Source of the DNA: Emydura subglobosa
Lineage: Eukaryota; Chordata; Testudines; Chelidae
Direction of reading: 5' to 3'
Length of the DNA: 64,000 nt
NCBI GenBank assembly: GCA_007922225.1
Contig: ML680098.1
Span: forward strand, 3,764,679-3,828,678
The notes beneath the pieces were generated by a model. The model had not been told where the DNA came from, did not search any database, and was given only the letters and a program-made list of their open reading frames with translations. A program made the position numbers and the translations under genes. Shown here piece after piece: positions 13,656 through 27,411 of this stretch. Every line of letters starts with the position of its first letter. Position 1 is the first letter of the stretch.

Positions 13656-14382
13656 TAAATTCCACAAAAATTTAAGTACAATTTTACCACAAAATCTGAA
13701 CAAAAGATTCTTGAATTATAACATTATTTGTAATTATTCCATTGCTAAAAATTGAGTTTTAGCAGTCTTAAGTTAAACACAGTTCTGAAGTTTTCACTTT
13801 TGAAGCAGAAAATAAGAGAGCCAGGGAGAGAGAGTGAGAGCCTACCTTTCTGGATTTCCCTTACTTATATCTTGTGCCCAGAACCTAAAGTTGTTTGATT
13901 AAAGACTAATTTTAAAAGCAATGAATTCTTAAATTTGTAACAATTTTATTGATTATAGACAAAGTAGGCTCTAGTGAGCTTAGTATAGGACCAAGGTCTG
14001 CTGGAGACATAAAATTTCATTAAAGAAAAATATGTCTCTAGCCATTTTCTTTTTGCAAATAAATCTCACAATGTCACTTGATTGGGAGCTGGCATGTCTC
14101 AATGGGGAAGAAGAACGTTGCCACCCAAAGATCAGGTGGGGGGATTGGTGGAATGAAGCTTCTAAGGCTCAATGGGGGTTCTCTCTCCCCAGACCCGAGA
14201 GTGGCTGCAGGAAGGGAAGAGGTGCCTTTTTGAACTTCTCCTGAAGCTTAGTTCTTACCTAGTCCCTGCAGAGCTACTGACAAGAACTAGTTGGAAATTT
14301 TTCAACTAAAGGTTTTTTGTCAGAAAATGACAATTTGTCAAAACCAAAACTTTTCATGGGAACATATATTTAAACTAAACAT

Positions 14383-15535
14383 TGGTCGGGAGGGTGTCTC
14401 AGGTCCGGGATGCGGTGGACATAATATTCCTTGACTTTAGCAAAGCTTTTGGTACGGTCTCCGACAATATTCTTATTAGCAAGTTGAAGAAGCATGGGTT
14501 GGATGAATGGACTATAAGGTGGATAGAAAGCTGGCTAGATCATCAGGCTCAATGGGTAGTTGGCAGCTGGTAACAAGTAGAGTGTTCCAAGGGTTGGTGG
14601 TAGGGCCACTTTTCTTCAATATCTTCATTAATGATCTGGAGGATGGGGCGGATTGATCCCTCAACAAGTTTGCTGATGACACTAAACTGGGGGGAGTGGT
14701 AGATATGCTGGCAGGCAGGGATAGGATATAGAGTGACCTAGACAAATTAGGGGATTGGGCCAAAAGAAATTTGATGAGGTTCAATAGGAAACCCATGCAC
14801 TGCTACAGACTGGGGACTGAGTTGCTCAGTAGCAGTTCTGCAGAAAAGGACCTGCGGATTACAGTGGAGAAGAAGCTGGATATGAGTCAGCAGTGTGCCC
14901 TTATTACCAAGAAGGCTAATGGCATATTGGTCTGCGTTACTAGGAGCATTGCAAGCAGATTGACAGAAGTGATTATTCCCTTCTATTTGGCACTGGTGAG
15001 GCCTCATTTGTGTCCAGTTTTGGGCCCCCCACTACAGAAAGGATGTGGACAAATTGGAAAGAGTCCAGTGGAGGGCAATGAAAATGATTAGGGGGCTGGA
15101 GCACATGACTTATGAGGAGAGGCTGAGGGAACCTGGCTAGTTTAGTCTGCAGAAGAGAAGAATGAGAGGGGATTTGATAGCAGCCTTTAACTATCCGCAA
15201 GGGGATTTCAGGGAGGATGGAGCTAGGCTGTTCTCAGTGGTAGTAGATGTCAGAACTAGGAGCAATGGTCTCAAGTTGCAGTGGGGGAGGTCTAGATGGA
15301 TATTAAGGAACAACTTTTTCACTAGGAGGTTAGTGAAGCACTGGAATGGATTACTTAAGGAGATGATGGAATCTCCATCCTTTGAAGTTTTTAAGGTGCG
15401 GCTTGACAAAGTCCTGGCTGGGATGGTTTAGTTGGGGTTGGTCCTGCTTTGAGCAGGGGGTTGGACTAGATGACCTCCTGAGGTCCCTTCCAATCCTAAT
15501 CTTCTATGATTAGTCACCTATGATTCTGTGATTCT
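14383..15535 (+). mobile_element. CR1 LINE, 5'-truncated copy (RT C-terminal part, thumb and 3' UTR)
   Basis: The + strand reads through the second half of a CR1 ORF2 reverse transcriptase, with frame breaks. Near the start the frame reads IIFLDFSKAFGTV, then LISKLKKHGLDEWTIRWIES. Further on the DNA encodes a degraded FNIFINDL and the region of the catalytic [FY]ADDTKL motif (ca. 14665-14685), interrupted by a stop upstream. The 3' portion has the characteristic CR1 end: 'ggttggactagatgacctcctgaggtcccttccaa', then 'ttctatgatt' and 'attctgtgattct' short repeats. No target-site duplication is evident, which is normal for CR1. Stops and frameshifts show it is inactive. Confidence 0.9.
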
Positions 15536-15654
15536 CTGGGCACATGTACTCGTCTGACATAATTAAAATAGCTATTTATAGCTCTGTACCTTATATGCAC
15601 CAACACACACATATGTTTGTACAATTATTTGTATAGTGACAATATGCATCGTGG

Positions 15655-15740
15655 TGTGAAGGCAAACGGTGAAGTCCTAACTCTACTGAAGTTCATGGCA
15701 AAACTGCCATTGATTTCAATGTGCCCCGGATTTCACCAAA
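15655..15740. repeat. Hairpin repeat fragment with a 'cattgatttcaatg' centre
   Basis: 'ggtgaagtcctaactctac' on the left and 'gtgccccggatttcaccaa' on the right are partly inverted. Between them lie 'gaagttcatggc' and 'cattgatttcaatg'. It belongs to the palindromic family described at 9441. Boundaries are approximate. Confidence 0.4.
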
Positions 15741-17088
15741 GGTTTTTGCCTCAATTCATTCAACTCTGAAACTCCAGAGTGGGGATGCAAATGGTTAGAG
15801 ATATAATCAAGATGCTTGCAGCAATCTTATTCCTTCAGGCACCAGATAATAATTCTACATTTGCCCTAGCAAAAAAATCTAATTCCATTCAGCCAGACTA
15901 ACTCCATGATGCGTTTTACATTTCTGGGCTATATTATCTTTACAAGAAATTGGACTTTGAAATGAAAGCCTAAATTATAGAAAAACAGAAAAAGCTGCAG
16001 GAAAACAATAAGTCTGCATTTATTTATATGGCCTCTGTCATCCATCCAATCTTGCTTTCCAGGAATAATGTGGATCTTATGGCAGCCAACCTTGCCATTT
16101 GATTTCTGCTGGTAACTTATCTATCAGTACAATATAACTTGGAATAAGCATGAACCAAAATCCCAGTGGAGACCTTTGGTTGGATGGAATCTATTTCTAA
16201 ATTTTACACTGTGCCCTTCTTCTCAGATAGGCCATTTACAAATCCAAACACACCCGAATTTTCTCCTAACCCATGAAAATCCACATGGGGCTCTGAATTT
16301 CCCAATTGGGATCTGAATTTTGCAGATCAAGCCCACCTCTAAATTTTAGCCTTATAGTCATACCAAATAACGGGAGCATGAACAATGAAATTCAGAAACA
16401 TTAAAAATCCCTACTTTAAAAGACAAATGTCTCCACTTGTATTTGTCATAGTAATGACAAAGTGAAACAAGCAAGCTAACACACAATCAGCTATCCATTT
16501 TCCTCTCCGGTTAACATGTTAGGTGCTATAATTAATAATGGATATATATGTGAATAAATGTGAAAGGTTTATAGAGATTATGCTGGTGTACATTTTTAAA
16601 CTCTACATTAGTATTTAGATGCATAAGTAAAGGCCTATACTTTTACAATAAATTCAAAAATTGCTTGCTGGAAAATTGTTTTCAATATGATGTTATTGTG
16701 CTTGACACACACTGCTGGAGACCTTGGCAAATATTTTATTGCTGTCAGTTAATTTTTACTCTGTTAAGAATGTAGTATGGCTTTTTTTGTTATCATTGTT
16801 ATTTACCAGTTTGGTTTCTAGTATATTGGCTATTGGATCCTATAAAGCAAAACAATTGGGGATCTGACACAGAGACATTTTTGCATGCAATTTTTAAATG
16901 CAAAAAGTCATTTGAACTACATGACAGATGCTGAGAAGCACAACCCATAAGGATATTAGAAAAGTGTTTACAATGTAAAGGTAGGTATAATTTCAGTCAC
17001 TCTATCATTTTAATGAGCTACTTGCATTTCTGTGATTAATGTTCAGTGATGATGGGAAAAATTGGTATAATGGAAACCAAAATAGTGT

Positions 17089-17221
17089 AAAGTTCCAGAG
17101 GGGTAGCCGTGTTAGTCTGTATACAGCAAAAACAACGAGAGTTCTGTAGCACTTTAAAGACTAACAAATTTAATTTCTGCAGGCATAAGCTTTCGTGGGC
17201 TGCAACCCACTTCGTCAGATG
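17089..17221 (+). mobile_element. Short non-autonomous element of turtle type, flanked by a perfect 12-bp direct repeat
   Basis: The body contains 'ggggtagccgtgttagtctg', 'gtagcactttaaagactaac', then 'gcataagctttcgtgggctg' and 'caacccacttcgtcagatg'. I recognise this as a very common repeat in turtle genomes. The 12-base sequence CCAAAATAGTGT lies at 17077-17088 and again at 17222-17233, so the insertion made a target-site duplication. The 3' part is a near-palindrome (gtgggctgcaacccac). It has no coding capacity. A 12-bp duplication argues for LINE-assisted retrotransposition (SINE-like) rather than an 8-bp hAT event, but I cannot see a clear pol III promoter. Confidence 0.8.
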
Positions 17222-17327
17222 CCAAAATAGTGTGAATTTAGCAATATGGGGCCTCTTGTTTACTTTATTAGTAGACACTATCTTACTGGCTTAAATGCTA
17301 TGCTTTCCTTTTTGTCTTGATATAAAT

Positions 17328-17402
17328 GAGCAAATTCTGCATTCATTTACATTGGTGCAACTCCATTGATATGTGAAATGGAAATCAGAATTTGGCCCAG
17401 TG
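17328..17402. repeat. Imperfect hairpin repeat fragment
   Basis: 'caaattctgcattcatttac' on the left pairs imperfectly with 'gaaatcagaatttggccc' on the right. The centre is 'caactccattgatatg'. It has the same general design as the hairpin at 9441 and lies just after the SINE-like insertion. Confidence 0.45.
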
Positions 17403-20400
17403 TAGAGTACCTGCCATTTACTCCATGTGTGATCAAGCATAAAGTTGAAAGTTATACCTGCTGAATTAGATTTAGTCATAAAGATATGGTTATAGTCAGA
17501 AAAGTTACCTTGCAAAAGTGATATGTTCTTAGCAGACATATCGGTTCTCTACGTATCTTCAAGCCATGTCATCTGAATATATTGACAGAAACAAGTTTTG
17601 ACAACTGTTAGCACTTGCAGAGATAATACCTGTATGGACGAATGAGCTCAAACAATTTCACTAGAGCAGTTCAGTGTCTTCACAGTACCAAATAATTGAT
17701 GATGAAGCATCATCTACAAAGTACAAGAAATTACACTTGCTCAGTAATAGCCACTATTCTTCATCAAACCATACCTATCATCAGACTTCATATACCCATA
17801 TTCCCAATAATATGTCCATGTAAAAGGCATACCTCTGATGGGAAGCAAATGTCAAAAATGTCCTAGGAGAGTTTATGTAGTGTGGAGTTTTTTTTTAAAT
17901 AAATCCACTTATAAAATAGACAGAGCTGAAAACTTGTCATGCCTATGATTATGTGCTGTACCTTGAAAGTTCCAGTGTAACATTGAGCTGTCAGGAATTT
18001 AGCATAAAACAAACAAGGTCCAACAGTAGTCTCGGTAAACTGGCGTGTTATGATAGGACAAACATCACTGAGATATGAGTATAGCCTCGGTATGAAATAA
18101 TAGACTTTCCTGGCTTCCACCCTCACAACAGCCCCATCCCACAACAGCTGAGGATTCACACTTTACTACATTGCACTGAGATGAATTTACAGTAGAACCA
18201 TGAATATGTTTATTAAACAGAAAAGAGATCTAAGTGATACTAAATGAAAATAATAGAAACAGAAAATGGTTACAAACAAACAAAACAAAACTATAACACA
18301 CTTTCTAGTGACTAAAACTTAACAGGCTACAATCTCTGTCCAAGGCAGTTTCTCACCTAAAGTCATCAACCCACCTGGCTGGGCATCCACAATAAATGGA
18401 TACAAAAGGCACTGCTAACCTCTTTGTTCCATCAATGATGGATAACCACAATGTTTTCCCCTCTCTTCTTATAGTCCAGTAACTCTTTGAAAAATATACT
18501 TGCTGCTTGTTTCCCAGAGTGCTGGTGTCATCCTCTTGTTAATTTGCTTTTAGTGTGGACTTCAGATGCAAATGTAATTTCTATTATCATTGGCCTACCC
18601 TGTTCCATTTATATTTGAGACCTAAGTAGACAGGCTAATCAACATTCCTTTGATTGGGACAAATGTATTTACCCACCCTACTTCGTTTCATGGTTTGAGC
18701 ATATTTTTAGTACGCACCTACAACTTTTTAGTTGTTATCTATATATATACATTTCATTATGATGACTGATATGATGTAATTTTTCCTATGATATCTTATA
18801 TGTGTTCTTTACCCCCAAAAAAGACCTTGATAGCAGTGTCAGGTATGGTGAGTTTTTTAGGCCTAACAGGAGTTGCTGTTCGGTTGCTAGTGGGCATTGA
18901 GGGGCTCTTAGGGTCATACCTCCATTTTTTAGAACTTTTTTGTTTAAAGAAGATGACAAATAAGTTCTCCAGTCCTTTCTTGTTCCTCTCTGCAGTACAT
19001 CCACCAGATTTATCACAGGCTACTTGGAAACATTCCATGATAGCACAACGTTAAAGTATTGGGATTGTATCATTGACATAGCTCAGAAAGCCTTAGCATT
19101 AGTTTTCATGTGAATAACATAATGTTAAATGCTGTAGTCAGCAGAGATGTTCTGTAGCCTTTGTGTTATGTAAGCCAGTATCTGAGTGGAACACACCATG
19201 GGATGTATTTTTCTGCACTATGATAGCAGGTCTGTAGGAATTCTGGCTTTGTTCAAAATCTTTGTATTAGGCCAACCAATATACTGAAAGCTAAAGTGGT
19301 GGGGATAAATACTGCATCAATGTGTCTTTCTTTACAAATACTCCCCCACAAAAGCGCATCGCTAAATCCATGTCCTTAGCTTTAGGGGACAGTATTTGGG
19401 TGTTTCTTTTATCTCATGGCCCAAAAATGAATGATCCTTGACCGTACTTGACTATGTACTTGCATCATATCCTATCTACCAAACATTGGTCATGGTGTTT
19501 GGCTGAGCCATAGGTACAAAGCAAAGAACTATTTAGCCACATCTGCAGCAGAATTGAAATATTGGTGCTATGCACCGTTTGGTAGGTAATGTGTGCTGGC
19601 AGTTGAGTTTTATAATATGACTGAAGGTTGGCGAAGAGTTTTGGAACCTCTGTATATAGATTATACTGTAGAAGTGTGCCAGGAGCCCTATGGAGAATAG
19701 TTGGGGTATGTATTAGAAGTGATCTTGATCTGAATCTAAACTCTCCCAAAAGCTGAGCAGGCTTGGATCTGGGATTTTGGTTCTGACCTATCATATATGG
19801 TTCGTAATAGGGTTTTACTCTAGAATTCCAGCTCAGTTCTGCCTCTAGTAACTTACAAGCCTACTGGCACTATTTTGCCCATGTAGACCAGGAAGTCAAC
19901 CATAAAGTCAACCATTAATATGTCCAAGTTGATGAAAAAACAATATTGCTAGCACAAAGTGACAGATGTTGATGTTCACAAAATGTCTGTTTAAGCACGT
20001 TGTAAGAATCCATTTCCCAACTGCATACACCTGAAATTTTTGCAGAAGTTACAAAGTAATGGTACTCAGAAATGTGGAATTTTCTCAGTTTCATCTGCTA
20101 AACAAATTGTCGGAATACATGTTGCAAAAAATGACTGCTGTGGTTATTACTGTTGCTGCTCAGGGGAGCTATTCAGATGCCTCATTTATTGGAGCTTAAT
20201 AGATTAAAAGTCCAAATTGAGTCTCATGATATAAGCCTAATCAAATGGTAATCTGCATAATTTTCCCATAAGCAGCAATGGGAAATTTGTTTAATTTATG
20301 TTTCAGCAGTTGCCAATCACGAGTTAAACAGCATTGTTACATTTGCTTATCAAAATATTTTTATTGATCTTTGCTTGCTATAACATCTGGCTTTGCTCCT

Positions 20401-23400
20401 CTTTTTTCACTCAGGAGACATTTACTTTCTCTGGTACATGATGTAATGTAAGATGTTTCCTGAACATGTATTTATAGATCATTTTTAACTGGGAGCTTTT
20501 TATTTCACAACTTCTTATTGAATACCTGTCTCTGCAAACCTGGTGAGATGGCTTAATTTATTTGACTTGTTTAACATAGCAAACTGGTTTCCAACACAAA
20601 GGTGAAATGTGACAGGATTACTCATGTGAGTAAAGCAGGGACACCAATCTCTAGAAACCCAATGTATGTTAAATGGGGAGTAAGAAGAAACGCTACAGAT
20701 TCAACATTAAGGTTAAGGATTTAAATAGGAAAATGTTCGGACTTCAGATTTCTCATAGTAATATTAAATCAACTACCATGTAGCCTTTTGAATTACTGCA
20801 TTTGCTGCTGGTCCAAGGAAAGCTGAATAGCCACATGGTACTAGCTCTTCTCCTTGAATCCAGCTACTTCTACAGCTGTTGGGCAAAACAGAGTCTGAAT
20901 ATGTGTAAAAACAGATGGTGCCAGCCAAGCTGTCTCTGGCACATGGGTGGTGAGGAAATAGGAACTGCCCACAGAGAGTGGATCCACTAGAGAGCAGACT
21001 CCAACAAAAGAGAAAAGACCAGGAGGAGAAAGGGAACATGATATTAGAGAAGCAGGCACAGGGGCATAGAAAGGGGAACAGAACAGATGGGAAATGAAGG
21101 ACATGAAGAGTAGAAGATAACAGTGCAATTAACTTTCTTCAAAAAATGAAAAATATTCAGTGCATCTAAGACTGCAACTACCTAAATGCTATGCTTTTCC
21201 ATGAAGGCAACAGCTGTAGTTGGCAGAAGGGCGTTGCCTCATTGTGAATGGGAGAGGAGGCGGATCATGGGATTGCAAATGGGAGGGGGAAGTAGCCACA
21301 AATCAACCTTACTATTAAGATGTGATCCAGACTGTGATATAGTTTGGAAATGCCCTGGTCTATCAGCTTTCTTGTGGCCTGCTTGCACCAGCAATCTTAC
21401 GATCTTCCTTCTGCATTATGAAATTACTTTGCATTTCTGTGGTGCCTTACATTAGAGGTACTTTACAAATACTCACAAGATGAGTCTACCATTCTGTCTC
21501 CAGATCTCCAGAAGCTGCTGTACTTGTAGAAGGTATGGCTGGGAGGCAGCGATGTGATGAAGGGGTACTAGCAATCTAAGCAATATTCCCTTCTTTATGA
21601 CTTCATGGGTTTCCACAGCTTTGCTCTTCATGCAGTGCAGGGGCTGCTTAATACAATTATATTTCCAGGTTTTATTATTGCAAAAGTGTTTGCTTGTTAC
21701 ATTAGACACTTGAAATTGAATGAAAATACACTAATAAGAAGACACAGATGAAGACTCCCAAAATACATTTTGTGTGTCAATGACAGATGCACATCAAGCA
21801 AGAATGCTGTAGTGTATATTAGGAGTTATAGTTCAACTCTGGCTTCATCAAGTGCAAGAAAAAACATCAAAGAAATTCAGTGACCTCAGCAAAACTGTGA
21901 TCAGATCCTTCCAAAAATTGCTGTACCATTGAAAAATCTGGATGAAAAGTCAACAAAGTGAGCATTCGCCTGGTTTCCTTTTTTCCAAAAAGAAATGTGA
22001 TTTCAGTAAAATTGTGCTTGGCTCCACAGAGAGTGGAAGGTTCATCTGGGGGAACATTGGTTGTGTTTGCCATTTCCAGGAATAATATTCCTATCCTAGC
22101 AGACATAAGAGGACTGTTAAATTAGGGGAGCAGTAGAAAGCAGAGAGCTCAAAAGCAGAGCTCTGCAAAGCTTTGATAACAAAACCTAAACCCTTCCTGT
22201 GGTTTTGGGTTTTGTGTAAACTTGTGGTAAACCTTGACCTGCTCTATGGCTCCGGTGCATATTATGTGTGGTTTTGCATGGTTTCGAGCCAAAATCAGAC
22301 AAAACTTGGGCAGTTTCAGATGGGTTTTGCTCTGAATTTTGGTGTGTGTTTGAACTTGAAACGCCAAGTGAAACTCATAAAGGACAATGTTATTTAAATG
22401 TAAACTGAGAAGAGACTTCCTTGGATCCTTATGAACTAAAACAGCCAAATATGACACTATTCGATCCCACAGTAAAAACATAAAGTAAAACTTCTCTGTT
22501 TGCAGTTTCTACCACTTCAAGTAGAGGTGGCCTGACCCATAACTGGGCTGACTGGGCTGAGTGACTTCCAGACTTCAGAAGTGTTGAAATCCCAATCCAG
22601 ATCCTGAACTTTGTCTTACAGCTAAATTCCATCTCAATACTGGGCTGCACCAACACTGTTTACATTAGAACTCAAGATTTCCTGGTGCTCTGCTCAAACC
22701 AAAACTCTGTTGCAGGCCCAGGGGGACACTGCAGCTAGAACTGTTTCTAAATTGAATGGTTGTAACAGATTCCTATGAATGTCAGCAGTTCTTTAGCTGC
22801 ATGACTGCTGCTGAAATGTTCAGGTCTGCCAAATGGCTGTCCTTTGGAGAATAAGAGTTAAAGTCTATCATTCCATTGAATTCAATGGAATTTTAATGCA
22901 CAGTATCAGCAAACAATAGCAAAAGGTGAGGTCCCATTGTAAGAGAATTCTGTTTGTTTCTGGCTCTCATTTTTTTTCCCCACATTACCTGCATGGTATC
23001 TTATCCATCCACTGCTTGGAAGCTCACCACTTGCATGCTAATTATCTATATTTGAAATATGATTCTTGTTTCGGGCTTCTCAGGTGAGTCAGAAATAGTT
23101 TACAATAATCATTTTTTTAAAATTACATTTCTTCAGTCTTTAATCTGAATATTACCTCATAAATTCCAAAGCACCTTTCACTAGAATATTATTTTTATAC
23201 AGCACCATAGGAGTGCATGGCATTTTAATGACAAACAAGAAAACAGCCTTTACTCTGGCAATCTGGTTAAATTTCAAACTGAAATCTTACCTACTTGCAG
23301 TTGCCCATCTTCTCTCCCAAATCATGTTGGTTTACTGTGTGCTGCTAAACATTTGCTGCATTGCACCCTAGAATTGACTGTACCTCGGTTCTGGATTGAA

Positions 23401-23474
23401 TGATTGGAGTTAGTAAAACCAGTTTGTAAGACATTTTGTGATCCTTCTGAATGGAAAGCACGTTATAAATGTAA

Positions 23475-23560
23475 AGGGATGAATTGTGCCCTTGGATATG
23501 CACTCTGGGACCTCAATGAAGTCAGTGGAAGCCTACATCCAAGGGCCAGATTTGTTTCTG
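23475..23560. repeat. Imperfect hairpin repeat fragment
   Basis: The left arm 'gaattgtgcccttggatatg' pairs with the right arm 'ctacatccaagggccagatt' (ccttgga/tccaagg). 'ctcaatgaagtcagtgg' lies between them. It is another member of the palindromic family with a 'caatgaagtcagtgg' centre. Confidence 0.5.
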
Positions 23561-26500
23561 AATTAAAATTCTGGCAAACCTTCTGCAAGCACATCAAACA
23601 GAAAGGGCATGTTTACTGACCCATGGGAAGGACTCTCCCGTATGTCAGTCACTGCAAGATCTCCCTCCAGGAATACGTAGTAATGGATTGTGGGCAGACT
23701 GAGGAGTAGTTTGAATACAGCCACTGGGTCATCCAACTATTGATTCAGTGACTTCAGTGACCGTGCATAAGCTAGGAGGGCTATGGTTACTTCTACTACT
23801 GGTTCATAGTTAGACGTAGTAAAAGCCAGCATGAACTAGGTGCCTAGTAGCACCCTACCTCCTATTTGTGCCATTACGTTATATCACACAAATTACATGT
23901 ACTCATGGGCAATGTGAATTTCACCTGGAGTATGATCCTATCCTGTAGTTGTAACTCAAACGCCTGGCATTGTTTGTAGAACAAGCATGGCACTGCAGTT
24001 AGGCAGATCACAATAACCACCTGCCCTGTTTTACTGAGTTTATGAATGTTAAGATTTGGAGACTGAAGGAGAAAATGGAATATGAAAAAGAAAGTGGAAA
24101 AGGGCTGTGAGGAAAGCATGTCATTTCTAAATGAAGGCTCTGTGCAAAGAAATTGAATCTTTTCACAGCTGAAAATGGCTGGTCTTAAATCGGGCACCTT
24201 AGCTTGTTTCTGGTTCTGTAATGAAATAGTTTTCCTAATACCCTGTGACCTGAATTTCTTCCTGCTTCATGGGTGCTGTTCCTTGACGTACAACCTGTAT
24301 TTTCTCAAGTCAGCATTTGATGATGGATGTCAAAATACAGGCCATGTATTATGCATATAGCATTACCGATTTAAGGTGTTTACTTGTCAAATTGAAGAAA
24401 TTCAAAAACGTCACATTCACTGAATCTGCACGGCTGTCACTTGTAGTTTTTCATGCCTTTAAATGAAAGTTCTGATAAAACAGTTTCATTTTCCTTCATT
24501 TTTTTTGGTGGAAGAAAATAGACAGCATCTAAAATTTATGTTGTGGGTTGGGAAGGAGGCTGCAAACACGACATGTCCTGGAGGTTGGAATAAGGACTTT
24601 GTGGGTGGTGGATAGACAGACACATACCCCAAATCCCTACATTTTCTGATATTTCTTTTGCTGAAAGAATTCCAGATTTGTTAGTTGTTCACACAGCAGA
24701 TTCCCACAGCCAATTCAAATTAAGCGCTTTCAGGGAAATACAATTGTGGATATTTCTCACATCTTCCAAAACCATAGAGGAAAAAATAGTAAGGCACAGG
24801 GTTATTTGTCATTCATGGGGAAAACAAAATCCCTTTAAAATGCTTCCTGCATTTCATAGAGAATGCACTGTGTGCGCCATGTACAATTACAGAGCTCCCA
24901 ACAGTCTGTGCCTAACAGAAATGCCACCTTTACTTCAATCTCCTAACACTATCCTAGGAAGACAAATATTTGAGGGGTTAGGGAGAGGTGGCTACAAATA
25001 GCCTTCTAGGGAGAGTTGGGAGAGTCATGCATTTAGAGACAAGTTACACTGAGTCTTTACATTTTCCTCTGAGCTGGCTGGAAATCTACAATCTGAAGGG
25101 CCCGATTCATTGAAAAATATGCAGTGGACACAGAGTTGGATTGGTAAGAAAAGCCTCCACAGCAAGGAGAGAAGAGAGCCCTCTGAGGATGGTCTGAACA
25201 GTGGTGACGCATGCTAACACCGCCCACACCAATACCTGTAGGGCTCGTGGGGAGAAGGTTAGCCTTTTTTACCTGCAATCAAATAAGTGTGAGATTGGAA
25301 AGCTTGCTGCCAGTCACACTGAGTTATGATTCTCTGGTGGCCCCAGTGAACATCACATTGTCTGTCACTGCTTGTGTTTGACGGTCTGGCAAGAGCTGGT
25401 GTCTCTCATCATGCTCCCTACTGCATAACATGAAATTATACAAAATTCAAGCACAGGACACAACCACAGAAGGCAGCCCAACTCCAGCATCCATGTCTCC
25501 AGAAATGCCATTCCTGCCCCTTTGACAGCTGGATTTTTTTTTTTGGTCCCTGCGTCCCCTGCGAGCCAGGACTCTTGAGCCATAATTAATCTGCCAGCTA
25601 TTTTGAGTGGGTTGTGGAGCCATCAAGTCCCGAGGGGGTTCCTAGGAAAACTCCCAGTGTGACTCGTGCATAGGCCTGTGATGCAGCACGGAGTGGGTGA
25701 GGTATCCTGTGAATAAAAGTTCTTGAATTTTTGTCACTTATATGTGGGATTTGGCCATGATAGGGATTATCATACAGAAATCAATCTGCTTTTCCCATGC
25801 TGGTGCAGAAGAGCTGATTTCAGTACAATGAGTAAGGAGTAAAATGAAACACTCTGGCATATGCAGCGCTTCCACCTGCCTTGAAGTAATCTGTGTTTTT
25901 ATAGTATTATACGAATCACCACTGTTGACTGGGCTTGTATTGCTGTACTTAAATTCCCACATGGCAACATTTCTTTGTGGAAGGCATTCGGACTACTTCT
26001 CCTCCCTTCCTGATCACCATGCAGAACCTCTCTCCACATTTTTTTCCTCCAATTTATACAGCCTATCCTCACAGGCCTTGGGTTGCAGGGAGCTTTCTTC
26101 CAGAGGGCAGGGCGCAGTTCATGCTGGAGTCTCTTGGAGGATCACAGGAGTTAGTAGTGGACCAGACCAAAGGTAGCAAATCTATCTCCCTGCAGGGGTA
26201 GGACAGTCTCGCCGCAATATTTGTTGCATCCGATTGTGTGTTAAATTGACACCACACTTGTTCTTAGACACAAGGCCAAAGCAACTTCTAAACAAAACAG
26301 AGTGCTATGCCCCCTTCCCAGTAAGATGAGCTCAGTGATTCCCAAACCCTGCAAGCACGGGAGCGCAGAGCTGAACTGGAGACCCACACTCAGCTCCCAA
26401 GCTGCTGTTAGACTGAGAAGACCACGGAGGCACCAAAATTAGAGCCCTTAAGCTAATTTGATAGCGGTGATTATCATCACCAAGAAAGGGGCAAAATCCA

Positions 26501-27394
26501 GGAAAGGGCCTGACATTACATTTTGCAGCACTGTAAGCTTATGTAGGGCACTCTAGTATTTCATGGTTTATTTGTGTAGCCAAAATTGAGGACAGGGACA
26601 GAGGGAAATACAATCTCAGCTCATTTTGGTGTCAATAGCAGCTGAGTGTATGAATGAATCTAGCTGAGTGGACCAATTCGCATGCTGTGAAAAAGCAATG
26701 GCGTTACACCAGGAATTAATTTGGCTCTGAATGACTGAGGGGTGGCATCTGGATGAGTCAAATCTAGTTCCAATGAGTAATGACAAAGGGTCAAAAATCT
26801 GTTCTTGGATCTCAGACATAAAGTACAACAGTCTGGACAGAATTTGCCCAAAGTCTAATGGCTGTTCAGCAATTTTTAATGTAAAATTAGTTGGCCTCAT
26901 TTCTATTCCTCATCAACAAAAAAATACTGCCAGAGCAAGGGGGGGAATAGAGCCCTTGAGCCACATTCTGGTCTTACTGCCACAAAGATGACTTTAAAGC
27001 CCATTTCCTACTTTTTTCAAATCAGGGAGACCTAAGTGTATAGCACAACAATGCATTTCCAGGTCAACTTTTTGTGGTTTTTTTTCCCCCTTTAATTAAA
27101 CCATTGACAGATTCAGCCCTTACCTCATAGTTCCAGCTTAGCAAAATATTTCGCTTGGGTATTTCCTGTTTATGTTTAAGAATTGGTGAGTGGCAGGTGT
27201 TCCTGCAGAGCTTGCAGGGACTTGGGTGGAGCATGTTTGTTGCATAAAGAGGCAGTTGCTGTCCCGACCATTCCTCCACCTCCTATGTGGCTCTTCCCCA
27301 CTTTCTCTTTATACCATCCTCTTCCCAAATATGTGTACCGCTCTCCTGTTTATCCCCAGATGTGCGCCCCCCCACCCTGCCACATGGCAGGCTT

Positions 27395-27411
27395 CCCCCC
27401 CCCCCCCCCCC
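27395..27411 (+). repeat. Poly-C run (17 C)
   Basis: Seventeen consecutive C residues lie in a locally C-rich stretch about 0.7 kb upstream of the first coding exon. The overlapping proline-rich frames are a result of this composition and not coding. Confidence 0.9.

Noticed and set aside
14382..15431. Several ORFs with reverse-transcriptase-like text
   Set aside because: They are parts of a degraded CR1 element with stops and frameshifts, not host genes.
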